Shown piece after piece: positions 21,841-33,596 of a DNA stretch of 64,000 nt. The notes beneath the pieces are model-generated. The model was not told where the DNA came from and searched no databases. It saw only the letters and a program-made list of their open reading frames with translations. Within the stretch, counting starts at the first letter, position 1; each line of letters begins with the position of its first letter. Source of the DNA: Chloranthus sessilifolius (lineage: Eukaryota > Streptophyta > Magnoliopsida > Chloranthales > Chloranthaceae); the NCBI GenBank assembly GCA_021018995.1, contig CM037588.1:144975725-145039724 (forward strand), written 5' to 3'. The position numbers and the translations under genes are program-made.

Positions 21841-23862
21841 CCCTCAAACCTACACTCTGCTAGTCCTCGAGCAAAGCAAACTAAAGAAAATAAATGCCAC
21901 TTTCGTAGGGAACACGATTGCACTTAGCATGTGCAACAAGCCTTTAAACCCCTAGGTGATCCCTAGTGGAGGAGTTGTGTCTCCTGAGGGTTTACAGTGA
22001 AGTTACCCACAAACTTCCAAAAATTTCAAACCATCGGTAAAATTGAGTTTTCAAAACATGATTTTTTATAACATATATATTATTCAAAAACAAAAACATT
22101 AATTGTTTCAATATGTGAATCATTAATCTTAAATATTAATGTCATGTCAATCATGCTAGTATCCATTCAAATTAATCTAATGCTCAAATTGTTAAACAAC
22201 TCATCCATTCATGCCTAAACGTGAAGTGTGTGCATACCCAAACCAAGATTCATCCATCTCGGAACTAGTCCAAACAGAAAACCGTCGAATCTGTTGTCTC
22301 GACTCAATCCTCACTTTAGGTATACTCTCGAAATAAAATCACTCCGATGATGGGAAATCTTTCGCACATATGTGAGAGATCAATACAAAACAAGCAAAAA
22401 GGTCTCACATGATAACTGAAACACGATGTAATCAATGAACAAAATCAAATCTCATAAGAACAGATACTTGTATACCCTAAGCATGTCATATCAAGTGTCA
22501 TAAGTATAACATATTTACTCTCCACAAGGCAGTTGCCAATGCAAGATTAGATCATGAAGGTCTTTTGTAGGGTTGTAATGGGGCTCAGGAAAGGGTAAGA
22601 AAGAATAGGAATTGAGATTCAAAATTTCTGAGAAATCGAAAAAGAAACAAACTTCTGATTTTTCTATTTCTCTTCTTTTTCTTTTCTAATCTCTCACTAT
22701 TTTTCTCAATATTTTTCTTTTGAATTTTCTTTTCTTGAAGCACCTCATATTTTTTTTTTCATATTTTTCATAATTTTCTTTTTCTTTTTCTCCCCCCTTT
22801 TTCTTTTATATTTTTGCCATACACTCTCAGTAAATACCACAACTCAGTATCTCTCCACTTACTCTCTTTTCGTTCATTTTCATCCTTCGTTCCTAATTTC
22901 TCAGAAATAAGAAGGGTAAAGCTGAATTTTCATAAATGGTGAAGGGTTAAAAGTTAACGTGACTTATCAAAGAATGTATAAAGGTAAATTTTTCAATAGG
23001 CTCAAAGGGGTACTAGAAGGATAAATTTATATGAGGTGGGGCATTTAAGCACAAACGAGCCAAAGATGGCCTTCAATCATTTCCTTAAAAGATGGTAACC
23101 TTGCCTATTTGTCTTGAGTAGATATACAGTACGTTCTAACACAATAATATGAATTTGATATCATACAAAGTCACAAGTCAAAATAAAATGTATGAGATTA
23201 TTCAAAATAATTCGTATTCAAAGAAAACTCCGAGTTTATGTATTCACTCATCAATGACGGGAAATTAGCTCTAAAGCTTACCGGGTTTAGTCTCCACTAA
23301 GAACCTAAGATTCACCATTCAAAATAGTTCATCGATTTCTGAGTCTTAGCTTGGTATAAGTGTAAAAATTCTAAGCATGAATATCAAAATTACCCACAAA
23401 ATATCACATTAAGCTTCATTATCCTAGATACAAGCATTCAAAATCTGACATCGATATTATCAAAATTAAATTCACATGCATCATCAACTAAAGTTTGAAA
23501 ACTATCGAAAAATAATTCATGTATGATGGTTCAAATTATTATTATTTTTTTTTATATGAAGAAAAATAAGAAAGTGACGCAAGATAGAGAATCATACCCC
23601 CAAACCTAAAAATGACAATGTCCTCATTGATTTAAATAAGTAGCACACCCCCAAACCTATTGAAAAGTACCTCGACACAAAGATCAGGTGCAGAGAATAT
23701 GTGCATCAAATTAAAACATGACCAAAAATAGATTGAAGGTAATGCGGCTACACTAATTTGGAAATTAAAAACAACTTAAACTAAACTAAAAACTAATATT
23801 CTAAAACTAAACATAGGAAAGGAGAAATCCTAAATCCTAAACTAAACCTGAGTCCAACTCCT
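21841..23862 (-). other. Athila 3' non-coding region with polypurine tract
   Basis: No ORF is convincing here. The tract GGTTTGAGGG abuts the LTR at 21,841-21,850. Blocks such as CCTCCACTAGGGATCACCTA and the pyrimidine-rich 22,640-22,820 region recur in the second Athila remnant (44,735-46,059), showing both come from one family. Confidence 0.65.
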
Positions 23863-25269
23863 TTAATCTGGGTCACTAAGGTGCATCGCCTCAATTCCAA
23901 ATTGGGTCATCGGCTCAAACATTGGTTTAAGGCGTTGCCCATTGACTTTGAAGACTTGATTGTCCTTGAGACTGCGGATCTCAATCGCACCATGCACACT
24001 AATGGAAACAACCTGAAACGGGCCTTCCCATCTAGATTTCAGTTTTCCCGGGTGGAGCTTAAGTGCAGAGTTGAGCACCAAACAAACCTTTTGTCCAATG
24101 TGGAACTCTTTTCGAGAAATGGACTCATCATGCAGCTTTTTATACCTTTCTTTGTACATCTTTGAGTTTTCATACGCATCATAGCGTAGCTCTTCCAATT
24201 CACTTAGCTGTAGCCTTCGATTTGATCCTGCTGCTTGCATATCGAAATTTAATCTTTTGATGGCCCAAAATGCTTTATGCTCCAATTCAACATGAAGATG
24301 GCATACTTTCCCGTAGACAATTCTGTACGGAGACATTCCAATTGGTGTCTTGAAGGCGGTACGATAGGCCCACAGAGCATCAGAGAGCCGGTTTGACCAG
24401 TCTCTTCTATCCGATCGTACCGTCTTTTCTAAAATTCGCTTAATCTCTCGGTTCGACACTTCCACCTGACCACTAGTTTGCGGATGATACGGCGTTGCAA
24501 CTTTATGGGTGACGCCGTATTTCTTCATTAAAGTAGCAAAATGGCGGTTGCAGAAGTGCGAACCGCCATCACTAATGATCGCATGTGATAACCCGAATCT
24601 ATTAAAGACATTTTCCTTCAGAAATTTGACCACCACTTTATGGTCATTTGAACGGGTTGCCACAGCTTCAATCCATTTGGAAACGTAGTCAACAGCTACG
24701 AGAATGTATGAATACCCAAAAGATGGGGGAAAAGGACCCATGAAGTCAATCCCCCAAACATAAAAAATTTCAACAATCAAAATCGGGTTAAGGGGCATCA
24801 TATTCTGTTTTGAAATATTTCCAAGCTGCTGACATCTTTGGCATTCTTTGCAAAATTGAGCAGCGTCACGAAAGATGGAGGGCCAGTAGAATCCGCTTTG
24901 AAGAATTTTCTGTGCAGTCTTCTGTCCTCCAAAATGGCCTCCACAGGTTCCAGCATGGCAGAAATCGAGAACGCTTAGTTGCTCTTCTGCTGGTACACAT
25001 CTCCTGATGATTTGATCTGAACAGATCTTTAACAAATGTGGTTCATCCCAAAAATAGTATTTGATCTGGGAGAAAAAGAGGTTCTTATCATTCTTTCCCC
25101 ATTCAGTAGGGATTTTGCCCGTGACCAAATAATTCACGATATTGGCAAACCAAGGAACTTTCGTAGCGGTCGCGTCAATTGCCATTAATTTCTCATCCGG
25201 AAAAGTGTCCCGGATAGGTTCAGGTGTAACCAATTCTTCAAGCAAAATGCGAGACAAGTGATCAACCAC
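23863..25269 (-). CDS. Athila-type integrase (polyprotein C-terminal part)
   Basis: This open frame of 468 codons covers the retroviral-type integrase. It joins element DNA ends to chromosomal DNA after processing from the polyprotein. It shows the N-terminal zinc site (HAGTCGGH ... CKECQRC, residues about 105-145), then the catalytic core with Asp in [10 protein letters not shown], Asp in SDGGSHF, and Glu in [11 protein letters not shown]. It ends with a GPF-type C-terminal module (RWEGPFQVV). The frame begins within the RNase H/connection region, so the listed start is not a natural one. All three catalytic acids are kept although the element lacks its 5' half. Confidence 0.8.
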   Translation of the reverse strand: MVDHLSRILLEELVTPEPIRDTFPDEKLMAIDATATKVPWFANIVNYLVTGKIPTEWGKNDKNLFFSQIKYYFWDEPHLLKICSDQIIRRCVPAEEQLSVLDFCHAGTCGGHFGGQKTAQKILQSGFYWPSIFRDAAQFCKECQRCQQLGNISKQNMMPLNPILIVEIFYVWGIDFMGPFPPSFGYSYILVAVDYVSKWIEAVATRSNDHKVVVKFLKENVFNRFGLSHAIISDGGSHFCNRHFATLMKKYGVTHKVATPYHPQTSGQVEVSNREIKRILEKTVRSDRRDWSNRLSDALWAYRTAFKTPIGMSPYRIVYGKVCHLHVELEHKAFWAIKRLNFDMQAAGSNRRLQLSELEELRYDAYENSKMYKERYKKLHDESISRKEFHIGQKVCLVLNSALKLHPGKLKSRWEGPFQVVSISVHGAIEIRSLKDNQVFKVNGQRLKPMFEPMTQFGIEAMHLSDPD

Positions 25270-25385
25270 AACATTCTCGACTCCCTTTTTATCCTTGATT
25301 TCGAAATTAAACTCTTGAAGTAGCAGAATCCAAATGGATCAATCGTGGTTTGGCATCCTTCTTTGCCAACAAATATTTCAATGCG

Positions 25386-25604
25386 TTAGTGCGAAAAGAC
25401 CACTATTTTTGATCCAAGCAGATAAGAACGAAATTTATCCAGAGCATACACCACAGCTAATAGTTCTTTCTCAGTGGTGGTGTAGTTAAGCTGTGCATCG
25501 ATCAACGTCTTACTGGCATAATAAATTACATGAGGTAATTTGTTCACCCTTGCCCTAAAACAGCTCGATAAGCGCGTAATCGGATGCATCACACATGAGT
25601 TCAA
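25386..25604 (-). pseudogene. Athila-type RNase H fragment
   Basis: The minus-strand frame contains a YYASKTLIDAQLNYTTTEKE segment followed by LLAVVYALDKFRSYLLGSK. This is the conserved RNase H region after RT in Gypsy elements, with the catalytic Glu in TTTEKELLA. The flanking frames are shifted on both sides (about 25,270-25,385 and 25,605-25,757). Confidence 0.7.
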
Positions 25605-25757
25605 ATGGGAGAATAATCCGTGGTTGGATTATTGGTGCGATTGATAAGAGTTCATGACTTGAAATGATTTCATGCAATGCTCATCAAATTCAAAAGGACA
25701 TCTTTACCAAGCAAGGTACATAAAGGTTTAGCCACCTTGAAATCCTTAATGAATCGC

Positions 25758-26580
25758 CTATAAAATCCGATGCCCCAAAAATGATCGAATTTGGCGAACA
25801 CTCTTTGGTGGGGGCAAATTGGCAATTAGGTCGACTTTGGCCTTATCCACTTCAATTCCTTTCTTGAAAACAATATGCCCCAGAACAATTCCTTGTTGAA
25901 CCATGAAATGGCTCTTCTCCCAGCTAAGAACAAGTTTAGAATCCACACAACGTTGTAAAACTTGTGCGAGGTGATTCAAACAAGAACCAAACATTTTCCC
26001 AAAAACCGAGAAGTCGTCCATGAACACCTCGATGAACTTGTCAATCATATCCGAAAATATGGCCAACATACATCGTTGGAAAGTAGCAGGTGCATTACAT
26101 AAGTCGAACGGCATCCTTTGATATGCAAAAGTATCGTACGGGCATGTGAATGTCGTTTTCTCTTGATCAGGTGGAAAAACGGGCACTTGATTGTATCCCG
26201 AATAACCATCAAGAAAGTAATAAAACTCTTGCCCTGTTAACTTCTCGAGGATTTGATCGATGAACGGAAGGGGAAAATGATCCTTTCTGGTAGCTGTGTT
26301 TAATTTTCTATAATCAATGCAGACACGCCACCCAGTAGTTTCATGAGTAGGCAACAATTCTCCTTTCGCAGTTTCTTTCACAGTGATTCCGAACTTTTTT
26401 GGGACAATTTGGACTGGACTAACCCATTCACTATCGAAAATCGGATAGATGATTCCAGCATCGAGTAATTTAATGATTTCCTTTAAAATGATTTCTTGCA
26501 TGTTCGGATTAAGTCGCCTCTGCGGTTCTCTCGATGGTTTACTCTCATCTTCCAGATGTATTTTGTGCATACATACTATA
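25758..26580 (-). pseudogene. Athila-type reverse transcriptase, 5' truncated
   Basis: It begins right after the junction (HKIHLEDESKPS) and shows the RT motifs in order: WVSPVQIVPKK, CIDYRKLNTATRKDHFPLPF, FLDGYSGYNQ, TFAYQRMPFDLCNAPATFQ, and the catalytic FMDDFSVFG, then LGHIV. The frame is open from the junction to 25,758, but upstream RT residues, protease and gag are replaced by ORF3 sequence. An accidental ORF3-RT fusion frame spans the junction from 26,639. RT would copy element RNA into DNA; this copy cannot do so alone. Confidence 0.75.
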
Positions 26581-27578
26581 GCTACGACTGGGCCCGCAAC
26601 TGGCAGGGTTCTCTTCAGCAATCTATAGCTACGACCCATGAAGCGATGGAGTAGTGCTTCACGTGGTCCGTAGCCTTCTCCTCATGGGGCGAGATGGCGT
26701 ACCCTGGAGCGTCGGAATAGCACTTCAGCATGCTCGACATGAGGCGAGCGTACGACATCTTCTCCTTGGGCCTCAAATGACCCTTCATCAACTTTCCCTT
26801 AATATACGTCATCCCCTCTAAAACAGTCTTGGTGGCATCGAACCAACGGCCGCGAAATGCCGCATATAGGGCTTGTTAGACCAACTCCACCCTCTTGGTA
26901 TCATGGTGCATTGGGTAGAGGTTACACTTGATTATAGAATTAAGCATCCATATGTAATGGGGAAAATCGACCCTCCTAATGGACGATCCGGACCCTTCTT
27001 CCCATTGGTCATCTTGGTCATGATCTCCTCAAATCTCACCTCTTCCGCAAATGGTGGAAAGAGGGTGGTCTCAGGCACGAAGTCCAAATAGCACTCTAGG
27101 GCCTCGTGAATGTGGCGACAGGTAAAGGTGTAGTCATGACCATCAATCTTGGTCGTAACGATGTCATCGGTCGGGCCCTCCTCCAAGCCTTGGTAAAATA
27201 GGCGTACTAGCCTAGGGTAATAACACCCATGGAGCGGCTTTAATTGGTTACCGAGGCCCGCTTTGACCAAATAGTTCCTAGCCCATTTGGTCTCGCCCTT
27301 GACGTCGGGGTAAACAAGGCCTCGTCAATAATGTATTCATTTTCAAAGCTCTTTGCCGCCCACCACTCATTTGGTTGGGGCAAGTTTACGGGTGGTGTTG
27401 AGAGGGTCCGTGAAGATTCACGCGAAGATGTGCTCGTCGAACCGGATGTGGTATCCGATGACGACGGGGATGGGGTTGGTAGAGGCGATGGTGTTGGTGG
27501 TAGCGGTGCGGCGTTCTTACACCGTACCGGAAGCTTCGAAGCCGCTTGCTTCATGGTCAAACGGGTTCGAGGCAGCAT
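26581..27578 (-). pseudogene. ORF3 of the 19.5-kb element, N-terminal and central part
   Basis: It starts MLPRTRLTMKQAASKLPVR (basic), continues with a Pro/Ser/Thr-rich stretch, NEWWAAKSFE, then in a shifted frame NQLKPLHG, YYPRLVRLFYQ, TTKIDGHDYTFTCRHIH and FPPFAEEV. A second frame change precedes MTYIKGKLMKG. The order and motifs match the 343-residue ORF3 at 4,964-5,995 (WWGAK, YYPRLVKLFYQ, TIDG, LPPF), although the sequences are far apart, so they are orthologous or anciently split versions of one protein. It is broken by at least two frameshifts and by the Athila-type insertion. A TATA box lies about 225 bp upstream. Confidence 0.65.
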
Positions 27579-27801
27579 TTTGAATGAAATTGCACAAAAA
27601 TTAGGGTTTTATAAATCAACTTGAAAGAAAAATCGTAATCTAGGGTTTACCTGGTTTCGATCCAATAGCGCGATAATTCTGAGGTAAAAATCGGTGCAAA
27701 ATCTCCCTAAAACCCTAGTTGCTCGGTGGTTGAAGGAGGGAGATGAAAAGGCGCGCAAAGAAGAAAACCCAAAATTTTCAAATGGGGAGAAATCCCCTTC
27801 G

Positions 27802-27814
27802 TTTTATATATATA
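27802..27814 (-). promoter_or_regulatory. TATA box of ORF3 in the 19.5-kb element
   Basis: On the minus strand TATATATATAAAAC lies 224 bp upstream of the ORF3 start and immediately downstream of the palindrome array. Position and neighbours match the TATA box of the 7.7-kb relative. Confidence 0.55.
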
Positions 27815-27821
27815 GGCTCGA

Positions 27822-28262
27822 TTCGATTAATCGATTTCTAAAATCGATTAATTGATTTTAAAAAATTTCACACCTGCGCGAAATAGATTAATCGATTTCT
27901 AAAATTGATTAATCGAAACTTCAAAATCGATTAATTGAATTCATTTCGATTAATCAAAATCGTGGTCCCTTAAAATTTCTTGGCTTTTCAGTTCACTTGC
28001 GTGTGCCATTCGATTAATCGATTTCCCAAAATCAATTAATCAAATTTCACCTCAATTAATCGAAATCGTAATGTCTTTAAATTTTCTTAAATTCCCAAGT
28101 CACTGACACGTGTTAGTCGATTAATCGAATTCCCCTCGATTAATCGAAATTTCACTTTGTTAATTTTTCTGAACCTCCATTCAATCTCCACTCACTGGCG
28201 TATGCCAATCGACTAATTGACCAAAATCGATTAATCGAAATTCCAAATCGATTAATCGGTTT
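27822..28262. promoter_or_regulatory. ATCGATTAATCGAT array upstream of ORF3
   Basis: Many intact and decayed copies of the palindrome occur, for example at 27,832, 27,843, 27,888, 28,013, 28,117, 28,135, 28,225 and 28,242. It is the same motif as in this element's LTRs, but the surrounding sequence is not an LTR copy. It ends just before a poly-T run (28,279-28,300). Confidence 0.65.
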
Positions 28263-28536
28263 TGATCAGACTTCAAAATTTTTTTTTTTTTTTTTTTTTT
28301 GTTGTTTTTTGTCTCCTTTGTTTTCTTGGTAATACATGACCAGTTGATCACTGGTTTTGTGAAGCATAACTTTACAGTTATTGCGTGGCAATGATGAATC
28401 CTAACTACGCATTCGACATTGTATTAGGAACACGACGTGGATTTGGAATTCTCTCTACTGAATAAATTGATCAAAAGGTCCACATTTGCCTACGGTTTAA
28501 ATTCGCAACATGCTTGCGGAGATACAATTTTGGCTC
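28263..28536. other. Spacer between pol and ORF3 promoter, with poly-T tract
   Basis: It contains (T)n of about 22 at 28,279-28,300 and otherwise unremarkable sequence after the pol stop. No ORF. Confidence 0.5.
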
Positions 28537-30057
28537 TCATGCTGTCGCAAACAAGTTTGGATATTGTTCTTTCACGTCGGTCTCTCGTTCCCATGTAGCT
28601 TCTTCGGCAAGATGATTCTTCCATCGAACAAGCACTAACGGAATCACTTTTGTCCACAACACTTGTTCCTTTCGATCCAAAATCTCCCTCGGTTCTTCGA
28701 TCATGCTCATATCCTCATGCATATCTAATGGTTGGCTGCTCAACATGTGATTAGGGCCATTACGATATTTCCTGAGCATAGATATGTGGAACACATTCTG
28801 TACCCGATCAAATAACGGTGGCAATCCAATGCGGTAAGCAACTTCCCCTACTCGACCCAGAACCTCAAATGGTCCTAGATAGCGGAGACTTAACTTCCCT
28901 CTCTTTCCAAATCTCATCACACCTTTCATAGGCAACACTTTCATAAATACGTATTCACCCACCTTAAAGTCCACACTAGTCCGCTTGATATCAGCGTAGC
29001 TTTTCTATCTGCTCTGAGCCGCTTTGAGTATGACCCTTATCATCCGAACATAGGTGGCATTATCTTCAAGTATCTCGGGTCCCAAAACAAATTTCTCACC
29101 GGTTTCCTCCCAATTGATGGACGATCTACATCGCCATCCATAAAGAGCTTCATACGGTGCCATCCCAATGCTCGTCTGAAAACTGTTATTGTATGCAAAC
29201 TCAATCAATGGTAGGTGCTGATCCCATGATCCTTGCAGTTCTAACATACACGCCCTAAGCATGTCCTCGATGATCTGATTGACCCGCTCTGTTTACCCAT
29301 CGGTTTGCAGATGGAATGTTGAACCGAAATCCAATCGCGTTCCCATTCTTTCTTAAAATTTCTTCCAAAACTTTGATGTATATAATGGGTCACGGTCAGA
29401 AACAATGCTACTCGAAATCCCATGCAAATGGACGATCTCTTTCATATATAGGTTTGCGAGTCTTCTTGCCGTATACATCGTGTTGTAAGGCAAGAAGTGT
29501 GCTGACTTGGTCAATCAATCGACCATTACCCAAATGGCATTGTACCTCTTTGTAGTACGCGGCAGCCCAACGATGAAATCCATAGAGACCGATTCCCACT
29601 TCCATTCCGGTATAGGTAGAGGCTGCAATAACCCCGCAGGGTGTCTATGATCGATCTTCACTTGCTGGCACGTCAAACACCGTGACACGTACTCTGCCAT
29701 GTCTTGTTTCAAACCTCTCCACTAGTAATTCTTTTTCAAATCTTGGTACATTTTCGTGCTACCTAGGTGAATCGCATAGTTTGACTTGTGAGCTTCATCA
29801 AGAATAGTTTGTCGTAGATCGGCATTGTCCGGAATGCAAAGATGGCCCTTGAACAATAAGGAACCATCTTCTTTCACTAAGAAGTTCGGTTTGATGCCTT
29901 CGATCACATCTTGACGGATCTTGGTTAAAGCCGGGTCTTTCATCTGTAGCTCATGGATATGCTTAAATATCACTGGTCTCACTGAAATATTTGCCAAAAA
30001 GGCTCCTATGGCTTGCGACTCAATATTCGCATCATACAGTGCCAGATCTTCAAACAA
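28537..30057 (-). pseudogene. Chromovirus integrase with chromodomain-like C-terminus
   Basis: Pieces in several frames: zinc-binding region (HKSNYAIH ... CLTCQQVK, with a stop after DLKKNY near 29,722), first catalytic Asp in VSMDFIVGLP (about 29,575), a frameshifted core (29,423-29,241), WDQHLPLIEFAYNNSF, the GPF module RYLGPFEVLGRVGEVAYRI, and finally a chromodomain-like stretch (PREILDRKEQVL ... VLVRWKNH ... ATWERE). Chromodomains of this clade steer insertion toward marked chromatin (established for chromoviruses; not shown here). It is inactivated by stops and frameshifts. The lineage is Tekay/Del-like. Confidence 0.75.
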
Positions 30058-30291
30058 CTTCCATCAGTGCATACCTAAAATCAAACTAGTCAACTGAGCT
30101 GAACCCTTTCGACTCAAGGCATCGGCTACTACATTAGCCTTGCCTGGATGGTACTGTATGGAACAGTCATAGTCCTTGAGGAGCTCCATCCATCTGCGCT
30201 ACCTCATATTTAGTTCCTTCTGTGTAAACAGATATCTGAAGCTCTTGTGGTCGATGAAAATCTCAAAAGTCTTACCGTACAAGTAATGTCA

Positions 30292-31346
30292 CTAAATCTT
30301 CAGTGCAAATATGACCGCTACTAGTTCCATATCATGTGTCGGGTAATTCTTTTCATGCTCTTTCAACTGTCTTGACCTGTAAGCTATCACCTTTTTGTGT
30401 TGGTTAAGCATGCAACCCAAACCATTGTACGAAGCATCACTATATACCACGAACCCTCCACTGCCTGAAGGAATCGTCAGTACTGGAGCTGAAGTGAGTC
30501 TCTTCTTGAGTTCTTGAAAGCTCTTCTCGCCTGTCTCACTCCACTCAAATCTTGAATCTTTCCGTGTAAGCCTCGTAAGAGGTTCCGATAGTTTTGAAAA
30601 CCCCTCTACAAAGCGCCGATAATAACCCGCTAATCCAAGAAAATTACGGACGTCGGTCACGGTCTTTGATTGCTCCCAGTTTACTATTGCCTCTATTTTT
30701 ACTGGATCTACAGTGACACCATGCTTTGAGATGACGTGTCCCAAAAGCTAACCTCCTCTAACCAAAACTCACACTTGCTGAGCTTGGCGTACAGTTGGTG
30801 TTCATGCAAAGTTTGTAGAGTAATCATCAAGTGTTCTTCGTGTTCCGCCTTTGACTTGGAGTATATCAAGATATTGTCAATGAACACCACGATGCAGGAG
30901 TCCAGGTGTGATTTAAACACCCGATTCATTAAATCCATAAACGATGCCGGTGCGTTCGTCAACCCAAACAACATCACTAAGAACTCATAGTGTCCGTACC
31001 ATGTCCTGAAAGCAGTCTTCTGAATATCCTCTGCCTTGACTCTAAACTGATGGTATCTAGATCTCAGATCGATCTTGGAAAAGTACCTTGCTCCTTGCAG
31101 CTGATTGAATAAGTCATCTATCCTAGGTAAAGGATATTGATTCTTTATAGTGAGTTTATTTAATTGCCGATAGTCATTGCACAGACGTATAGACCCATCT
31201 TTCTTCTTTACAAACAAGACCGGTGCTCCCCATGGAGACACGCTCGGTCTAACAAACCCCTTGTCCATGAGCTCTTGTAACTGCTCTTTCAACTCCTTCA
31301 ACTCAGCAGGAGCCATTCTATATGGTGCTTTAGAAACAGACTCCAT
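30292..31346 (-). pseudogene. Chromovirus reverse transcriptase and RNase H
   Basis: RT motifs: [73 protein letters not shown]. The catalytic box reads FIDN instead of the usual FIDD or FVDD, so one metal-binding Asp is lost. A frameshift near 30,745 separates it from the connection and RNase H part ([45 protein letters not shown]). It acts in copying the element's RNA; this copy cannot. Confidence 0.8.
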
Positions 31347-31379
31347 TCCTGTGCTAAGTCGATGGCGAACTCCACTTCT

Positions 31380-31924
31380 CTCTCTAGAGGTAATCCTGGT
31401 AACTCCTCTGGAAACACGTCTTCAAACTCTCGCACCACGGCTATCTCGGAGATAATATTCTTTTCTTCTTTATCCTCCTTCAAGAATGCCCAGTAACCAC
31501 TACACCCTTTTCTGATCAAGCACTCGGCTCTGACTGCAGAGATAAGTGGCATATGCGTCAATCTCTCTCCTCGAAATCGAAATGATCTCCTCATGTTGGG
31601 CTTGAAGATGACGACCTTGTTCTTACAATCTACAGTTTCACAATGTCGTGACAACCAATCCATGCCAAGGATCACATCGAATCCTTGCATGTCCAACAAT
31701 ATTAATTTTGCGTCTAATTCATAGACTTTTCCATCATTGATGCCAACCGTTACTAACTTGCAAACTAATTCTGTGTCGACTAATTCCCCTGTCGGAATAG
31801 ACACTGATAGAATGAAGTCCAACGTATCTGGAATGATCTTCATCCTCTTTACAAATCTAGGAGTAACAAAGGAGTGGGTAGATCCTAGTCTATTAACACT
31901 CTTGCTTCGCACGCTACATAGCAT
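31380..31924 (-). pseudogene. Chromovirus aspartic protease region
   Basis: The retropepsin fold is recognisable from GSTHSFVTPRFVKRM, DTELVCKLV and DMQGFDVILGMDWLSRH, but the catalytic Asp expected just before GSTHSF is replaced (NRLGSTHSF). It would cut gag-pol into its parts. It runs into the RT region with an [14 protein letters not shown] linker typical of this clade, then a frame change near 31,370. Confidence 0.75.
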
Positions 31925-32074
31925 CCCTTTTCATACACTCGTAACGTACCTATAATACACACATATATACATATATAGCATACATTTTATTTAGCAAATT
32001 TCATACAAAGGAATCTACACTATTTTCTAATGGATGCACCTTCTCTATCTAAAATTTTAAGGAAATGAAATTCT

Positions 32075-33511
32075 TTATTTACAAGGAATCTCACCTTGGA
32101 TAACATCGTGCACGTTCCCCGCTTCTTGGGCGGTGACTGCATAGGCTCTCTCGTGGACGATCGACTTCCTTGCTTGGATAGGTCGTGGCACAGAAGTTAA
32201 AGTTGTCTTCCCCTTATTTACCTTAGGGTAATCTTTGATCAAGTGGCCCACCTTGCCACATCTGAAAGAACCCTGAGTGCCCTGCCTACAGTCAGCCGTC
32301 TTGTGAGACTTGCCACACTTGGCACAAGTCTCCCAAGGTGTGGAAGAAGCTGCTCGCGAGAAATCCTGTGTAACTGTAGCTCCGATAGTAATAGCAGGGC
32401 TCTCATATCTTATCAGCCTCTCCGACGTGAGCAATGGAAATCTCTGTTGGTTGGTCTGCTGCGCTGGTCTCCCATAACCTCCTTGGAACAATGGTCTCTA
32501 ATTGTTTGTTACGAATCTTGACTTTTTATTCACCGGCTCGTAGTTCCCCATTCTACCTTGGTCCACACTCCACCTTCCTTGTTGTTCCCTCTGGCGGTAT
32601 TTGTTATTATTTTCTTCCTCTACTATGAGCGCCTAGCTCATGACCTCTCCATAGGTCCTCATCTGGAATGGTGCTACTCCTCCCCTCACGCCCGGTCTCA
32701 ACCCTTGCTGAAACCTCTTCGTTCTCATCATCTCCGTGATGACATAGTCAGGCGCAAAGCGAGTGAGTCGCATGAACTCCACTCCATACTCTCTAACAAT
32801 CATCTTCCCTTATACGAGTTGCAAAAATTGGATCTCCATCTGATTCCTCACAACTTCTAGGAAGTACTGTTTGTTGAACTCATCAACAAATTGATCCCAT
32901 GTCCAAGGCAAATCCTGGGTCTCCTGAGCCCTAGTCTTAGAAACGGACTTCCACCAACGCCCGACCTCCCCATCTAACATGTAGGCTGCCCAACGGACGC
33001 TCTCGTCCTCTGTGCACGTGAGCACACTAAATGCTTTTTCTATCCCACTCAGCCAATTCTCAACTGCCATGGGCTCTGCCTACCCCGAAAAGCTAGGAGG
33101 TCTCATCCTCCTAAACTCAATAAACACAGAAGATACTGGCGGTGTCGGAGCCACTGAAGGTGTCGGTGGCTGATGCTGCTTGTGGGCAGTATGAGCTGCC
33201 ATGGATGTTGCCTGTTGGGCAATGGCAGCCGCTATGATTTCCATACTGTGCATCATCCTCTGACGCTCCTCGCTATCTTCATTTCTTTCTCTAACTCTCT
33301 TTTGTTCTCTTTGATCTCGATCCTGACGATCGCGATCCTGAGTCTCTGCCTGAACTTGGCTCCCTTGGCCACCACTGCCTGAAGCCCCTCTATCTCCTAC
33401 AGGTACTCTATTGGTATCCGAGATAAAATCATCTTGACTACGTAAACTTCTACTATGACCGCCCCTGGGTCGACCCCTTCTTCTAGAAGACATAACGGTC
33501 TGCATGTGCAA
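32075..33511 (-). pseudogene. Chromovirus gag with zinc knuckles
   Basis: It starts near MSSRRRGRPRGG (basic), followed by a charged Arg/Glu/Asp stretch, IEFRRMRPPSFSG, a stop codon at about 33,080, then VENWLSGIEKAF and a gag core (VGRWWKSV ... WDQFVDEFNKQYF). Zinc knuckles at 32,330-32,240 read CAKCGKSHKTADC, then a degenerate FRCGKVGHLIKDY that has lost Cys residues. Several frameshifts lie between 32,810 and 32,491. Gag packages element RNA into particles. Confidence 0.75.
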
Positions 33512-33582
33512 ACCTTGATTTCGTTAGAAAAAGTCCCTATGCTCTGACAAAAGAATGATTGTCAGAATTTCTAAAAGAAAAT

Positions 33583-33594
33583 GCTTTGATACCA
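33583..33594 (-). other. Primer-binding site (initiator tRNA-Met)
   Basis: In minus sense TGGTATCAAAGC follows the 5' LTR end after two bases. It differs by one base from TGGTATCAGAGC, the complement of the 3' end of plant initiator tRNA-Met. Confidence 0.8.
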
Positions 33595-33596
33595 AC

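Larger units (their letters stand above)
20236..26580 (-). mobile_element. Athila-type Gypsy element, 5' end missing
   Basis: In minus sense it contains the end of a Gypsy polyprotein (RT, RNase H, integrase), about 2 kb of non-coding sequence, a polypurine tract and a 3' LTR (21,840-20,236). The 5' LTR, gag, protease and the start of RT are absent; the break is at about 26,580, where ORF3 sequence resumes. The RT signature (YRKLNTATRKDHFPLPFID and FMDDF) is that of the Athila/Tat lineage. Confidence 0.8.

Noticed and set aside
23881-24165. Plus-strand frames opposite the Athila integrase
   Set aside because: Shadows of the well-supported minus-strand integrase.
27244-27624. 126-codon plus-strand frame opposite ORF3
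   Set aside because: It lies antisense to the recognisable ORF3 N-terminal region and lacks any motif.
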